Source of the DNA: Flaccisagitta enflata
Taxonomy: Eukaryota > Chaetognatha > Sagittoidea > Aphragmophora
Length of the DNA: 64,000 bases
Direction: 5' to 3'
Assembly: GCA_965153355.1 (NCBI GenBank)
Contig: OZ231128.1
Coordinates: 5,270,001 to 5,334,000, forward strand
A model generated the notes under the pieces. That model was not told the DNA's origin and did no database searches. It was given only the letters and a program-made list of their open reading frames with translations. The position numbers and the translations under genes are program-made. Positions 13,655 to 25,473 of this stretch are shown piece by piece. Positions within the stretch are counted from its first letter, which is position 1; each line of letters starts with the position of its first letter.

Positions 13655-14249
13655 TCAGGTGCTGACGAGGTAGCGTTTCGTCCATGTGATGACCATGTCA
13701 TCAACATAGGAATCTCTCTCGGATCTCGACCATTTGCTTCGCGCGTGAAGAAGCGACAAATATTCGACCCTCCACGATTTCAAAGCATCCACACGGAATT
13801 GCGCACGCCTCCCATTGGGCTGCTTGGCCGAGTCATCGCCAGAGTTGACGCCTTGTTGCACCAGATCCAGAGGGGCATGGCCGGATGTTGATGGATTTAG
13901 GATATGATTCGGTGTGAGGGCCTCAGAGTCATTTGGATCATCGCTGAGCGCTGTCAGAGGACGGCGATTGATTCCCTTCAGCCGGTAGCAGTGTTGAAGG
14001 GCGTCGACGTGGAGGATGGCGCCAGTCGATATGGAAGCAGATGGCGCTTAAGAAGCGGCAATTCTCTCCACACCCCTCCCATGAGTGGGGTGTTCTCGTG
14101 ATGAGTCCACGAAGGCCGCGCCGCTGCAATTCGGGAGTCGACGAGCGGTTCCAAGCTTCCATTTCCTTCTTGAGGATGTTATTGGCGCCAACTAGATTCG
14201 TTCCACAGTCTGAAGTGAACCTTGGCAGTTCCTCAGAGCCTTGCTGCAA
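13655..14249 (-). pseudogene. BEL/Pao integrase core second Asp and C-terminal part
   Basis: The minus-strand frame from 14249 contains FTSDCGTNLVGANNILKKEM, the second catalytic aspartate motif (SD-x-GTN-x-x-GA). After a stop at about 13938 the frame at 13861-13655 contains KSWRVEYLSLLHARSKW, matching the C-terminal W-R-EYL...L-x-R-x-KW region. Between them the frame is scrambled, so the gene is inactive. Confidence 0.65.
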
Positions 14250-14259
14250 CGGATGATTG

Positions 14260-14402
14260 CATTACATGCATAGCATCAGCTGACATGTTGAAGAGCAATT
14301 CCACATGGACGGCGCGTGACACAAAACAGGTGAACACTGCGATCCACACCTTGTGGTCAGAACGCCCGTTCATTTTTACAATGAAATGCCCCATGACGTC
14401 CA
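14260..14402 (-). pseudogene. BEL/Pao integrase core, first catalytic aspartate segment
   Basis: The minus-strand frame reading left from 14400 gives DVMGHFIVKMNGRSDHK, then VWIAVFTCFVSRAVHVEL. This matches the first strand of the DDE core (D-x-x-G-x-F ... TRAVH-x-E in intact relatives). It ends at a stop at about 14257 and lies in a different frame from its neighbours, so at least one frameshift flanks it on each side. Confidence 0.65.
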
Positions 14403-14860
14403 ATCAGTCTCTGCAAAGACAAGGCGCAGGATTGTGTGATTTGATGGAAGATTGGCCATTTGCTGATTTGCGTTCTTTTGAAGTTCTTCCATCTAAAGCA
14501 CGTGTTGACGCTCTTGGCGGCCTGGGGCACTTTGTAATCCACTGGAGTGGCGTAGTGGCACAATGTATGCTTTGCACCCGCGTGAAAATCATTATGATGA
14601 CAATGGCGAATTAATGATTTCACATTCTCGTCTTTTGGCGGAAGGATAAAGGGAAATTTAGCGTCGTGAGCGATGTTGGCATTCTCCAATCGACTGCCGA
14701 CGCGAAGGATACCGTCGTCGTCGACGAAGGGGTTCAACTTCCGCATCTCCTTGTTTTTGATGACAAAGTCACGACGGCTTTCTGGCTTAAAGAGACTTTT
14801 CCAATTCCAATTGTTCGAAGACGTCAGAATAGTATATTTGCCGCTGCATTGACTTGACAT
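14357..14860 (-). pseudogene. BEL/Pao integrase zinc-binding region
   Basis: The 167-residue minus-strand frame carries DDDGILRVGSRLENANI, then KFPFILP, then SLIRHCHHNDFHAGAKHTL. This is the usual linker and HHCC zinc-finger region of Pao integrases. In the expected C-x-x-C pair the second cysteine appears to be replaced (NTCFRWKNF). A frameshift near 14400-14450 separates this frame from the catalytic core. Confidence 0.7.
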
Positions 14861-14990
14861 GAGCTGTTTGCGCCTCCTCCACGACGTCTTGCGTCACTTC
14901 CGGTTTGGGAAGGAGATCTTTTTTGCTGCTCGATATCCGCCCGCCCAGATCGCTCTCCACCTTTGACTCACGATGAGAACCATGCGATAA

Positions 14991-15335
14991 TCACCCAATT
15001 TCTGCATCCATTTTCCCGAAGCGGCTGCAGAGTATTCGTCTTCCTTGTTTCTTTTCACTCTCAGCCGCATACAGGGCGTGACCTGTGCAGAAATAAAGAC
15101 ACGTCGCGATGTTCGTCTTTGGCCATTGATCTTCGGGAAGACGCAAAAATGCAGGACCGTGATGGAATTGACGCCATTTTTCGGCTTCATGGGCCTGGAT
15201 GCCTCTGCTGCAGTGGTCCGCCGGGTTGTTTGTCGAGTCAACCCAAACGCCCTTTGTGAGGATCAGACCCACTGTGGATCTTGGAGAGACGATTGGCGAA
15301 AATACAGGCCTGGTTTTGCCGGTTATGAAGTACAT
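14991..15335 (-). pseudogene. BEL/Pao RNase H C-terminal fragment
   Basis: The minus-strand frame contains VDSTNNPADHCSRGI, then W-x-x-FHHGPAFLRLPEDQWP. The NPAD-x-x-SRG motif and the downstream W...GP-FL signature mark the end of the RNase H region that precedes integrase in BEL/Pao polyproteins. The frame is lost after about residue 75, where it no longer matches the family. Confidence 0.65.
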
Positions 15336-15631
15336 CTTCGAGTGCAGACCAGAAATCGGACCAAAATCTGGCCGACGAAGGAGTCAGGTCAGTTCAGTTA
15401 TTTTTGTCCTGCACGCGACTTATAGATGTTGGCCTTGTTGACAAGACAAACGGGCGGACAGACAGACAGACAGATGGGCAAACAAACAGGCAAATCTGCA
15501 AACAGACAGACGTACGCCATGCGGTTGAGTAGCGAAGACCTGGTGGATCAAAGAATCCGCGCTAATCAAAGAAGTTCTGACATCTGAGAATGAGAGTTCA
15601 TCAGACCGAAAGAACCTGGACGTGGAGATGA

Positions 15632-15815
15632 TTTTTAGTCGCGTGCAACGGGACTTTATACACTGCTTTGTCGGTCCGCCAGTTCGCCTGTCAGGTCACA
15701 CTTGCTTTTTTATATTTTGGCTTGTTCATTGCTCCCGCCCAGACTGGCGACGTCAATTATGCCTCACCACCTGCCGTTATACGTGACTGGGGACAGCCGT
15801 GTATCCGGCCTTGTT
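15632..15815 (-). mobile_element. HINE-like element 9
   Basis: On the minus strand AACAAGGCCGGATACACGG leads to AGTCACGTATAACGG. The 3' end carries the hairpin occupying 15637-15655 (left arm AGTCGCG on the plus strand) followed by AAAAAT. The stem has mismatches. The internal tetranucleotide tract is short. Confidence 0.55.
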
Positions 15816-15819
15816 TTAT

Positions 15820-16712
15820 TACAGTGGCGTAAGACTTCTGTAATCATCTTCTCGCATAGACGGTTTAGTCAATGATAGTCGCTGCCAGGGGCACGACCAC
15901 TGTCGCCTGCCACGCTTGTTTGCTCCCACCGCTCACTCCGCCATTTGCTCCACGGCAGACTGTTTCACATAGCCCTGGACCACTTCGCCCATTCACGGGT
16001 TTGGTTATACTTTCTACAATCATCCCCTCTTAGGAAAACCTGAATTTATGTTCACACTGAATCAAGGTTTGATAATGAACGTTTTTTATATCTTTCAATA
16101 GAAGTACTGCCTCTAGGCCCAAGAGGAGGAAGGCACTTATATGTGTAAGAGTTTTTAAAAGGTATATTTCTTCAAAACAAATCAACTCAACTTATTTAGT
16201 TTTTATCTTTATAATGAAAACATTTAGTAAAACTCTGCTCAGACATTAGTAATTTTTATCACAACAAACTTGATTTTTAGGTGTATTATAAATGTAATGG
16301 AGAGAATGAAGTGTGTGGCTGATATCTTTTTCACACACCCTGTTTAAGAACAAAAAATGTCTCAATTCAAACCGATTTAATTCAGAATTTTATACTTTTT
16401 AATAATGTATTTAAATTATTTTTTATTATTCTTCTTAGTTGCAAGAATTGATTGACAGTGATTTTTTCTGATAGAGGTAGAATTTGTGTGAAACAAGAAA
16501 AAAATTAATTCTTACGGCATGTTAGGTACCCTGCCGGCCCCCCTGCTTAGTCTCTGTAATCTTCTTCGTGTTATTGAGAGAGAGAATCACAGACGAGCGT
16601 GAGCCACGGCAATCAAGGCCAGGTTTTTATTGTGCGTCGAAGAATAAGGCCTATTCATCACGAGGTGGCGTTTTGATTTGCTTCATCGCATCTCTATCAG
16701 AGGATTTTCCGT
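15820..16712. other. No gene recognised
   Basis: AT-rich sequence. TTTCACACACCCTGT at about 16328-16342 resembles one end of a mariner-type MITE (compare 30657), but no partner end was found. Confidence 0.4.
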
Positions 16713-16860
16713 CGCGTCAGTCGATCCGCTGGTCCGTTGGTCCCTTGGTTCGTTTTTTCCATTGGTCCATTGGTGCGTTGGTTTGTTGATCCATTGGTCC
16801 ATTGGTCTGTTGGTCCGTTGCCCATTGATCCATTAGTCCGTTGGTATGATGGTCCGTATA
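16713..16860. repeat. GGTCCNTTGGT minisatellite
   Basis: About 150 bp of irregular repeats of TTGGTCCGTTGGTCCATT type. The composition equals the internal tract of HINE-like elements (the GACCAA form read on the other strand), so it may be an expanded remnant. Confidence 0.6.
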
Positions 16861-17244
16861 GCCTGCAGAGAAATCGAGTGGATGACTCATGAAGTCTGCT
16901 GGAGAGGCTTTTTATTCTACCTCAAAGATTAAGGAAGGTTTATTCATCGCGAGTTGGCGTTTTTATTCTGCTTCACGCAACAGACAAAGAGCATAGATTT
17001 ATTTGCATAGATTCTCAAGGCGACGAGGAGGCGGTCTGTGCGTTTCTCTGATAACCACTTTGAGAGGAAACTTCATGGCATGACTAAATTTTCAAGAAAG
17101 ATTATGGTGTAATGAAAAGGTTTTTTTTTTGTTGAAAAGTTATATAGTGATTGGGTCCAAGTTATCATGCAAAGTTATTATGAAAAGTGTAATGGAGCAA
17201 CACAAAACTTGATTAAAACTTCCTTATTTCCCATAATTAAAAAC

Positions 17245-17425
17245 AGTTGAACCCCGCAATAATGAATGTCAGTGAACAACAAAGTTAATTTGTTAAAGGT
17301 GGATTTCCACTATTGCCAACATGTACTAAATAAAAAAAAAGGGCATGAGTAGACCAAGATCTCATAACCGTTATAGATGCATTTCTGTTACTCTCGGATC
17401 CATAATAGCAGGATGTAACTATATC
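17245..17425. mobile_element. pogo/Tigger-like MITE (probable)
   Basis: The left end CAGTTGAACCCCGCAATAA and the right end, read in reverse as TAGTTACATCCTGCTATTAT, form an imperfect terminal inverted repeat of the CAGTTGAACCCCGC type known from pogo-like elements. Similar ends occur at 22379 and 34025. About 180 bp, non-coding. Confidence 0.4.
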
Positions 17426-17610
17426 AATAACCCTATATATTTCTACAAGGACACTGTCACCCCATTCAATCTTCAAAGGTCAACTGAAATGTGGTGCCTG
17501 CATCTGTGGCTCAAAAGTAGAACTATTCCAAAGTCGTTATTTTTTTCGGGATGATTTTTCTCTTTTAAGCTAAGATTACGCTATCAATGTGCTATCTTGT
17601 TATCTTGCCG

Positions 17611-17702
17611 CCATTCCGTCTCTCAGTGCATGAAAAAGTCTCATCTGTTCCCATCTGAGCCATTCCGTCTCTCAGTGCATAAAAAAGTCTCATCTGTTCC
17701 CT
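17611..17702. repeat. Direct duplication, ~48 bp
   Basis: Two adjacent near-identical copies of CCATTCCGTCTCTCAGTGCA followed by AAAAAGTCTCATCTGTTCCC. Confidence 0.85.
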
Positions 17703-17969
17703 GCTCGATCCGCGCCATTACTCATTGCCTCATTACAGCGAGATGATTCACATGAACCTAGATACATTTATCAGGGCTTCATGAGCCTCTCTCTGTGTAC
17801 GAATCATAAAATCATGTAATCAGGTCCCTTGACGAAATGTTCCGTATAATTTATCTCATTTTTTAACTTTTTTTTTTTCATGTCTTCTGTCTAGTTCCGT
17901 GCTACGCGGCTTATTCCTCACTTATTGTTTGAAATCGTGTTCAAATTTAAATTGGCTCCTATTACACAG

Positions 17970-18240
17970 CTGCCGATATTACCCTAGTGGTTATCTCACT
18001 TGACTTGCAGATTTATCAAGACCAGGTAATTTAAAGGTTCCAGATTTAAATCCCAGGCTGGTTTTGCAACTTAAGCAAATAGATGAAGCTGAAACTCTGC
18101 AAAAAGCGATTGATCTTATAGTTTCATACTAAAAGTATTTTTCCTAAGATGAGCCGTAGGGGGATGGTATACCCCATCGTCAACCCCTCACTGTATTGAT
18201 ACTCAGCTTATAAGCTCCTTCGTATTTCCAAGTCTAGGCG
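17970..18240 (+). mobile_element. tRNA-derived SINE-like sequence
   Basis: CTAGTGGTTATCTCACTTGACTTGCAG resembles the D-arm (A box) and anticodon stem of a tRNA. GGTTCCAGATTTAAATCCCAG about 35 bases later resembles an expanded B box. The anticodon loop is too long for a functional tRNA (CTTGA and TCAAG arms enclose 12 bases). A tRNA-unrelated body follows with a GGGGGATGGTATACCCC hairpin at about 18160. I call it a degenerate SINE head rather than a tRNA gene. Confidence 0.4.
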
Positions 18241-18275
18241 ACATCTACTGTAGCTGTAACTGACAAATCAAAAAG

Positions 18276-18325
18276 AAGTCGCAATATAGTTGCGAATGGG
18301 TGGGTAGGGGCATCAAACCCCCAAC
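18276..18325 (+). mobile_element. HINE-related 5' block fragment
   Basis: GTCGCAATATAGTTGCGAATG followed by GGTGGGTAGGGGCATC. The same arrangement, with changes, recurs at 60003-60050. Related to the GTCGCG...GGTGGGCAGGGG part of the HINE-like 5' block. Confidence 0.35.
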
Positions 18326-18835
18326 CTCATGCCAACCCTAGCTTTCAACCCCCTCCCACACACGCAATAAAAACAGCAGCGTCTTAAATGCGCGTTTCAT
18401 AAGGCAGAACAGCCAATTATTTTATTCAACATCAACTAGTTCGACAAATATTAACCTCACCAGATTTTCTAATTTGATCGAAAAAAATGCAATGCACTTA
18501 TCATGTCACTGATGCTTTTGCACTTTTTACTTGTGTCGTAAGATTTTAAAAATTGATTTAAAATTTTTGTCTCATTTGATTGAAGTCAATGCATTTGATA
18601 CATAGTAATCATCCTAGGAGTCAGGTCTTTCAATCGAAATGTTTGCGTTTTCAACTCGGGCGAAGGACTAACGGACAGCCCAATGACGGACTTCAAATGG
18701 ACCAACAGCCGGACAAAAGTTTCTTATAGGGTTGAGGTCCGCAGCTAAAGACGATAAGATAGACTGACAGAAACATACCTGGACACGCACCAGGCATGCT
18801 TTCTTCATAGGACTGAAAACAATTTTCTCTCTTAG

Positions 18836-19021
18836 GTTTTTAGTCACGGACTTGCAAATCTATAGGAGGTATTGTCCATCATTGGTTCATCTGTTGGTTT
18901 GTCGGTCAACCGGGCGGTCGTTCCGTTCATCCGTCCGTCCATCCATCCCTGGGTCACGCTCAGGTCAGCGTGTGTAAGTGGGAGACGGTTGTACGCCCCT
19001 GCCCACCCATCCGCGACGATA
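18836..19021 (-). mobile_element. HINE-like element 10, degenerate
   Basis: The plus strand begins TTTTTAGTCACGGACTTGC, a decayed terminal hairpin. A GTCGGTC/GTCCGTCC tract follows at about 18900-18950, and CTGCCCACCCATCCGCGAC marks the 5' block. The 5' GTCGCGGAT and the 3' GTCACGGAC still correspond. Confidence 0.45.
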
Positions 19022-19535
19022 TTGTAATCCCGCGTTACTCATCTCTTCTACACTTTGGCCAACCAACTCGTAAAAGTCGTAATGAACCTTTTTTTGTGAC
19101 GTCGTGAGATGATAAATATCTCCTTCGATTTACCATTTTGATTGGTTTTCTTTTTGTCCTATTTTTTCTTTTTTACATTATCACTTCTTTACATTATCCT
19201 TTGATGGTATTCTTACACTCTCACAATTTTACTTCATCATGATGAGGACATTTTCAGATGAGTCATTAGAATTTTGTGTTTGTAGGCGGGTTGGTAAGAC
19301 CGTCGGTGTGTAGTTGTTTTCTCTGCATTTCTTCTTAGTTTATTATATATATATAACCCATAGAAAATGAAATATTGAATATGTCATATTTTCATGTAGA
19401 AGTGGTGAAGGCGGGAAAGGGGGGTGGAATATGACCATATATATTTACTACTTTTTCACTTCAGCGACAGCCGCCTTCATTGTTAACCTGAGTCTTGTCT
19501 CTGGATTATTCGATGTTTATGTTGAGGGGAACCTG
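19022..19535. other. No gene recognised
   Basis: AT-rich non-repetitive sequence with a short (TA) run near 19345. Confidence 0.4.
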
Positions 19536-19537
19536 CT

Positions 19538-20175
19538 GGTGTACACATGCGTTTGAAAGCTATATAGCTACACCTATATGAAGGAAAAAGATGGAGCAAC
19601 ATGAGGGTGTGAAAGCTAGTGGCGCACACATGCGTTTTGACAGCAATACAGCTTTATCTAAAATGGAGGAAAATCATGAAGTAACATGGGAGAGTAAAAG
19701 CTAGTGGCGCACACATGCGTTTTGACAGCAATACAGCTTTATCTAAAATGGAGGAAGTAACATGGGAGAGTAAAAGCTAGTGGCGCACACATGTGTTTTG
19801 ACAGCAATACAGCTTTATCCTAAATGGAGGAAAATCATGAAGTAATATGGGAGAGTAAAAGCTAGTGGCGCACACATGCGTTTTGACAGTAATAAAGCTT
19901 TATCTAAATTGGAGGAAAATCATGAAGTAACATGGGAGAGTAAAAGCTAGTGGCGCACACATGTGTTTTTACAGTAATACAGCTTTGTCTAAAATGGAGG
20001 AAAATCATGAAGTAACATGGGAGAGTAAGAGACGGGGCGCACACATGTGTTTTGACAGTAATACAGCTTTATCTAAAATGGAGGAAAATCATTGATGAGT
20101 AAAAGTTAGTGGCGCACACATGCGTTTTGAGAGCAATACAGCTTTATCCTAAATGGAGGAAAATCATGAAGCCAG
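19538..20175. repeat. ~84-bp minisatellite, about 7.5 copies
   Basis: The unit runs AGCTAGTGGCGCACACATG, CGTTTTGACAGCAATACAGC, TTTATCTAAAATGGAGGAAA, then ATCATGAAGTAACATGGGAGAG. The first copy (about 19538-19620) is the most divergent. One copy lacks a segment of the ATCATGAA part. Copies differ by few substitutions. Frames are not conserved, so no protein is inferred. Confidence 0.85.
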
Positions 20176-20537
20176 AGCTGTTTTGGTGAAGTTGAAGGGG
20201 TGGCGGGGCCATGAGACTGTATTGAGTCAATTACGATAATATCTGGTATGGGTTACGAATCGTCATTGCAAGCACCGGTTGTAAAATAGCAAAATTGTTC
20301 GTTTTTGCTACTCTACACTGTAAAAGTGTAATCTCCATCATGAAATTACAAGTTGTTTTAAGTATCTTGTATGGGATTCTGATCATCATCCATTATTGAC
20401 TTTCACTCACGCTCATGAATTATGACGTTGTCTGTTATCACTTAGTGGAAACAGATAACGTAGAACCTGTGAACCAATATATCTGAAAAAGAAATAAATT
20501 GGGACCTCCGAAGCAAAATGAAAACGAGACAAAAAAA

Positions 20538-20655
<118 letters not shown>

Positions 20656-20829
20656 AAATTAAAGAAATAGGGGAGGGGGAGAGGAAAAAGAAAAAAAAAG
20701 AAGATGGAGAAAACAACTAAAGAAAATGATGATAAAAGAAGAAGAAGAAAAAAAGAAAGGAGAAAGGAGAAAAGAAAAGGAGGAGGAAAAAAGGAATTAA
20801 AGGACGATTCACAGAATAAAAACCGAAAG

Positions 20830-21410
20830 GTGCCAAGCGGTTAATCACTTCAATAATTAACATCAAATCAAAGGTGAAAGATAAGAGCTAAGACCGCAGG
20901 CTTGTTCATGATCAAGTGGTGCGTGTTTGCGTGCGCGCACATCAGCACATGCGATCACATGTTCTCAACCCTCTATACATGTGCTCGCTTAGTTAGTTTG
21001 TGCGTGCCGTGCTCATGTACGGGTCTACGTTTAGTCGTTTACTTGCGTAATCCGCTTTGTGGATTGGTAAAGCACATGCGCGTTACAAAGGCGGAGGTTC
21101 TAAAGTGGGGGAAGTGCAGAATGACGAAGAATGACACGAAATTTGATGTACAGTGGAGCACAGCTAATAAGCATCTGCTATAAAGATATACTGTCTCACA
21201 AGTGCAAGGCATGAGATTTTATGCCCTGACAGTGATTCGTTACTAATTACTGTATTGGCAATGAGGCAGCCTCGGTGTTGTAACAAAATACAAAAAAGAT
21301 TGTTCTGTTCCTTGGTATGCGATCCAGTGAAACGAGAAAGAACAAGTATACGTATGGGTATTGGTGCATGGTGTGGTTCAGGCAGTGTCTGACTGAAAGC
21401 AAAGTGGGGA
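20830..21410. other. No gene recognised
   Basis: Contains a 93-codon open frame at 20902-21183 with no family resemblance that I can see. It is probably chance. Confidence 0.35.
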
Positions 21411-21417
21411 TCTATTA

Positions 21418-21742
<325 letters not shown>

Positions 21743-22043
21743 TAAAATCACGACGACCACGAAGAAGACGACAAGATTGACTGGGACAGAATTAACAAAG
21801 AAGGCCAATGTCATTGACGGAGTTCCTCAGAGCGTCTCTCTCCGCGCGGATGGTCTCTAGAATAATGTAGAATGGAGGATCCGTCATGTTAATGGGTCAA
21901 TTGTCAGGCTAAATCTTTTTTTAAAGGGCAAACGTTTAAGCCAAGCAGCTGCGCCGAAGAGAGGCAAAAGAGAGTCTCATATTCAAGCTCATCGAGTCAC
22001 TTAACTCCAGCCTCATATTATCTAGCTAGCTCATATCCTTCCT

Positions 22044-22227
<184 letters not shown>

Positions 22228-22378
22228 GGTAGCACTTAGGACCATGCTTTAGCATGCTTTTCTCACAAACTATTTTTCGAGACCAGGTGAGTGAAATAAC
22301 CGAAATAACCGAGTGGATGGTTTCATCATAAACAAACCAACGGCACCTTTTTGCCAACTGCTCTTGGCAACTTGATAT

Positions 22379-22510
22379 ACAGTTACACCCCGCTATAACA
22401 AATCCAAGGAAACGGAAATCCACCCATAACGGATTTGAACTTGTGGTCCCTTCATGTTCTTTATCTTTTGTTTCTATGTTGACGATAACAGAAATTCGCT
22501 TATAATGGTT
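22379..22510. mobile_element. pogo-like MITE end fragment
   Basis: TA followed by CAGTTACACCCCGCTATAAC, close to the reverse complement of the right end of the element at 17245-17425. GCTTATAATGG near 22498 could be the other end. Confidence 0.35.
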
Positions 22511-22555
22511 AAGATTTGTTTGTCTCATAACATCCTTCATTGCGTTATTGTTTAA

Positions 22556-23986
22556 GGGTGTGTTTCTAGTGAAGACGAAAAACGCGTTTGTTCACGTGGA
22601 ACGCGATAACAGTGTGAACACATATTCAAGAATTTCAACTGTCCCACAAGGGAGTGAGCGAAGTGAGTGAGCGAGCCCGTGAACGGAGCGAGCGAGCGTA
22701 GCGAAGCGGAGCGCTGTGGAGCGAGTGACCCGAGTGGGGGGAAGCGCCTGAAAGCTAAATTATTCCAGTGGCCTGATGTCTAAAAATGATTTTGGCCTGA
22801 GAGCTAAAAAAAAATTTTAGCTTTGAGGCCAATTTGAAACTTAAATCATTGGCACAGTTTGAAAATCTAAATGCGCCTGACAGCTAAAAAGTAAGCGCCT
22901 GATGTCTAAAAAAGAGGAATGCATTGAGAAACATATGAAAAAACAGATGTGAGAAACAGAGATGGATGGATTGATAGACCAAGGAAGCAACAGATAAACA
23001 AGAGGACAAAGTGTCTGATGATCAATAGTCTGCAATAAAAATACATAAGAAATCATAAAGTGCAATAGATGGTAGAGCATGCACGAGCAATAGTAAATTC
23101 AAATAAAGTCAATTTGTAAATAAAATATAATACTAGTTACAGTTTTCGTTGGTGGACTATGAAGTGGACCTAGGTTTTGTAATGCAACATATCTCTGATC
23201 CTCAGCATTATAGCAAGATGCGGATTGCACTGTTGGATAGAGCATGATAAACTATATTTTTTTTAGTTTTTCTCATAGCATTATGCATCACGATATATCT
23301 CTACCACAATGCCAATAAACACCCTGATGTCTGCAACATCTGGAAAATGGCTGTCTGATCCTCCCTTTTTAAACAATGAGAAGGTTCAATTATTCAATTG
23401 ATAAACATTCAAGGGGCTTTTGTGTGATTTTCTGCCATTAATACATGCCCGTCTATAATGTATACTAATTGCTGTCCTTTAAGAGACTTCATAATCTTTT
23501 TTTTGAATTAGATAAAAAGCAGCTTCACTGAAAGACATAAAATTGCATGGCTCCTTGAAATGCCCTTTAGTAAAGCCCAACTGTACTGTCTATCTAAACA
23601 ATAATATCAGCAAATAAGACATGTGTAAAAAGGTGAAATTTGATTTGTGTATTATTTCAAATGAGGCTTTAGATCTTTTTTATTCTTTTTTTTATCATTT
23701 TCTTCCTTACTCTTTTTTTAGATCTTAGGCCAATCACTGAGAGAAATATTAGAACTGAGGCCACTTTTTCTGACAAAATTTGTAGAAATAAAATGCTTCA
23801 AAATTGGCTGCAAAGCTAAAAAAATATTTTAGCTCTCAGGCCAATTTGTCATGAACAAATTTTAGCTGTTGGGCGCTTTAGCTGTGGGGAGATACACCCA
23901 GCGGAGTGAGCGGTGCGAGCGAACGAACGTAGTGAGCGACCGAGTGGCAGGTTCAAAACGCGATTGTCTTTGACTAGAAACGCCCC
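22556..23986 (-). mobile_element. hAT-like MITE copy c, split by an insertion
   Basis: The left part 22556-22728 (GGGTGTGTTTCTAGT...GCGAGTGA) and right part 23901-23986 (GCGGAGTGAGCGG...ACTAGAAACGCCCC) together restore one MITE of the family seen at 1520, 6480, 28360 and 37949. The 22729-23900 segment is absent from the other copies and is annotated separately. Confidence 0.65.
22729..23900. mobile_element. 1.17-kb TIR element nested in the MITE
   Basis: The left end has AAGCGCCTGAAAGCTAAATT, then GGCCTGAGAGCTAAAA and TTTTAGCTTTGAGGCCAATT. The right end in reverse gives AAGCGCCCAACAGCTAAAAT, GGCCTGAGAGCTAAAA and TTTAGCTTTGCAGCCAATT. Terminal inverted repeats therefore extend about 80-100 bp. 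A motif near GCCTGANAGCTAAAA is repeated at least five times near the left end, like the subterminal transposase-binding repeats of hAT elements. The interior has no transposase frame. The target duplication is ambiguous because the host MITE is itself tandemly repetitive (GCGAGTGA versus GCGGAGTGA). Confidence 0.55.
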
Positions 23987-24339
23987 CTAACTCTACTTTC
24001 CACGATTTGAAAACCCCATTTTAATGTTTGGAAGCGATTGACACCGTTTTGCTGCACTGAGCACGAGCATTGCGTGAAATCATTTTTCTTCCCGGCTTTT
24101 TCTCTTCTTTGTTTCTGTTTTTTCATATTCTTGACATTTTCAATGGGATAGGTTTGGCTCGAGCATCGAGCATCGAGCGAGTCATTCGCCAGAATCTAGT
24201 TTATGCCATTTCTGGAAGATTGTGTGACTTCTTTTTCCTTTCATTCTTTTCATTTCTCTTTCTACTTTTCCGTCCATGTTTCTATGTCTTTTTCTCTGGG
24301 TTTTTCTTTTTCCTCTGTCTTTGTCTCTTTCTTTGTCAT

Positions 24340-24437
24340 TTTGTCTTTTTGTCTTTGTCTTTGTCTTTGTCTTTGTCTTTGTCTTTGTCTTTGTCTTTGT
24401 CTTTGTCTCTTTTTCTCTCTCTCTCTCTCTCTCTCTA
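24340..24437. repeat. (TTTGTC)n hexamer and short (CT)n
   Basis: About eleven TTTGTC units followed by a short CT run. Confidence 0.9.
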
Positions 24438-24606
24438 TTTTCCGAGCATGCTTGCTAGAAGTTACGCCATGTTTAATCGGATGCTGGTGATGGAATTGGG
24501 GAAAATCTGAACTCACTGAAGCGTTCAAAAACAATGGTTGGTTTAGTTCTGACATATTTGTGTGTCCTTCGGCCAGTCCAACGGTGGGTCCGGTTACTGT
24601 ACGTGT

Positions 24607-24650
24607 GTAAGTGTGTGTGTGTATGTGTGTGTCTGTGTGTGTGTGTGTGT

Positions 24651-24694
<44 letters not shown>
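24607..24694. repeat. (GT)n microsatellite
   Basis: GT repeat with ATGT and CTGT interruptions in its left half. Confidence 0.95.
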
Positions 24695-24696
<2 letters not shown>

Positions 24697-25076
24697 CAAC
24701 ATTACTACTCATTACTCAATCCCATTTGAATAAAGGATAAGAGCCTTTGGAGCTCTCAGTGGTGTTTTACGTTGTTTATGTGTGTGGGTATGGGTTTGTG
24801 TATGGGTATGAATACAACACTATGTCCTTTAAAACTGCATATCGAGAGGTTTTCTCTCGGGAGAGAATAGACTACAGAAAAAAAATGAGAGAAATGGACT
24901 AACAAAGGGAAGAGACAAAATAAACCCGATGAAAAATGTCGCAGGCTCTGACATATTTATGTTCTTTTGTCCTTTTAATGAAGACGGGTTCTGTATTTTA
25001 TTCATTTTCCCCTGTTTTATTGTTCTTGCGCTATCCAAACGGCACATTTTTCATCTCGTTCTTTCACTATTGTCTC

Positions 25077-25459
<383 letters not shown>

Positions 25460-25473
25460 CCTTCTTCCTTTTT

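Larger units (their letters stand above)
13655..15440 (-). mobile_element. BEL/Pao-like LTR retrotransposon pol relic
   Basis: On the minus strand the order is RNase H end, integrase zinc-binding domain, integrase core, integrase C-terminal part, matching BEL/Pao pol. The frames are broken at several points and the region upstream (gag, protease, most of RT) is missing. No LTR pair is visible in the window. The right end abuts a decayed HINE-like/ACAG-rich patch at about 15413-15520. Confidence 0.75.

Noticed and set aside
17970-18060. Functional tRNA gene
   Set aside because: The anticodon loop is too long and the B box is interrupted.
20902-21183. 93-codon frame as a small gene
   Set aside because: No domain, signal or repeat homology recognised, and its length is plausible by chance.
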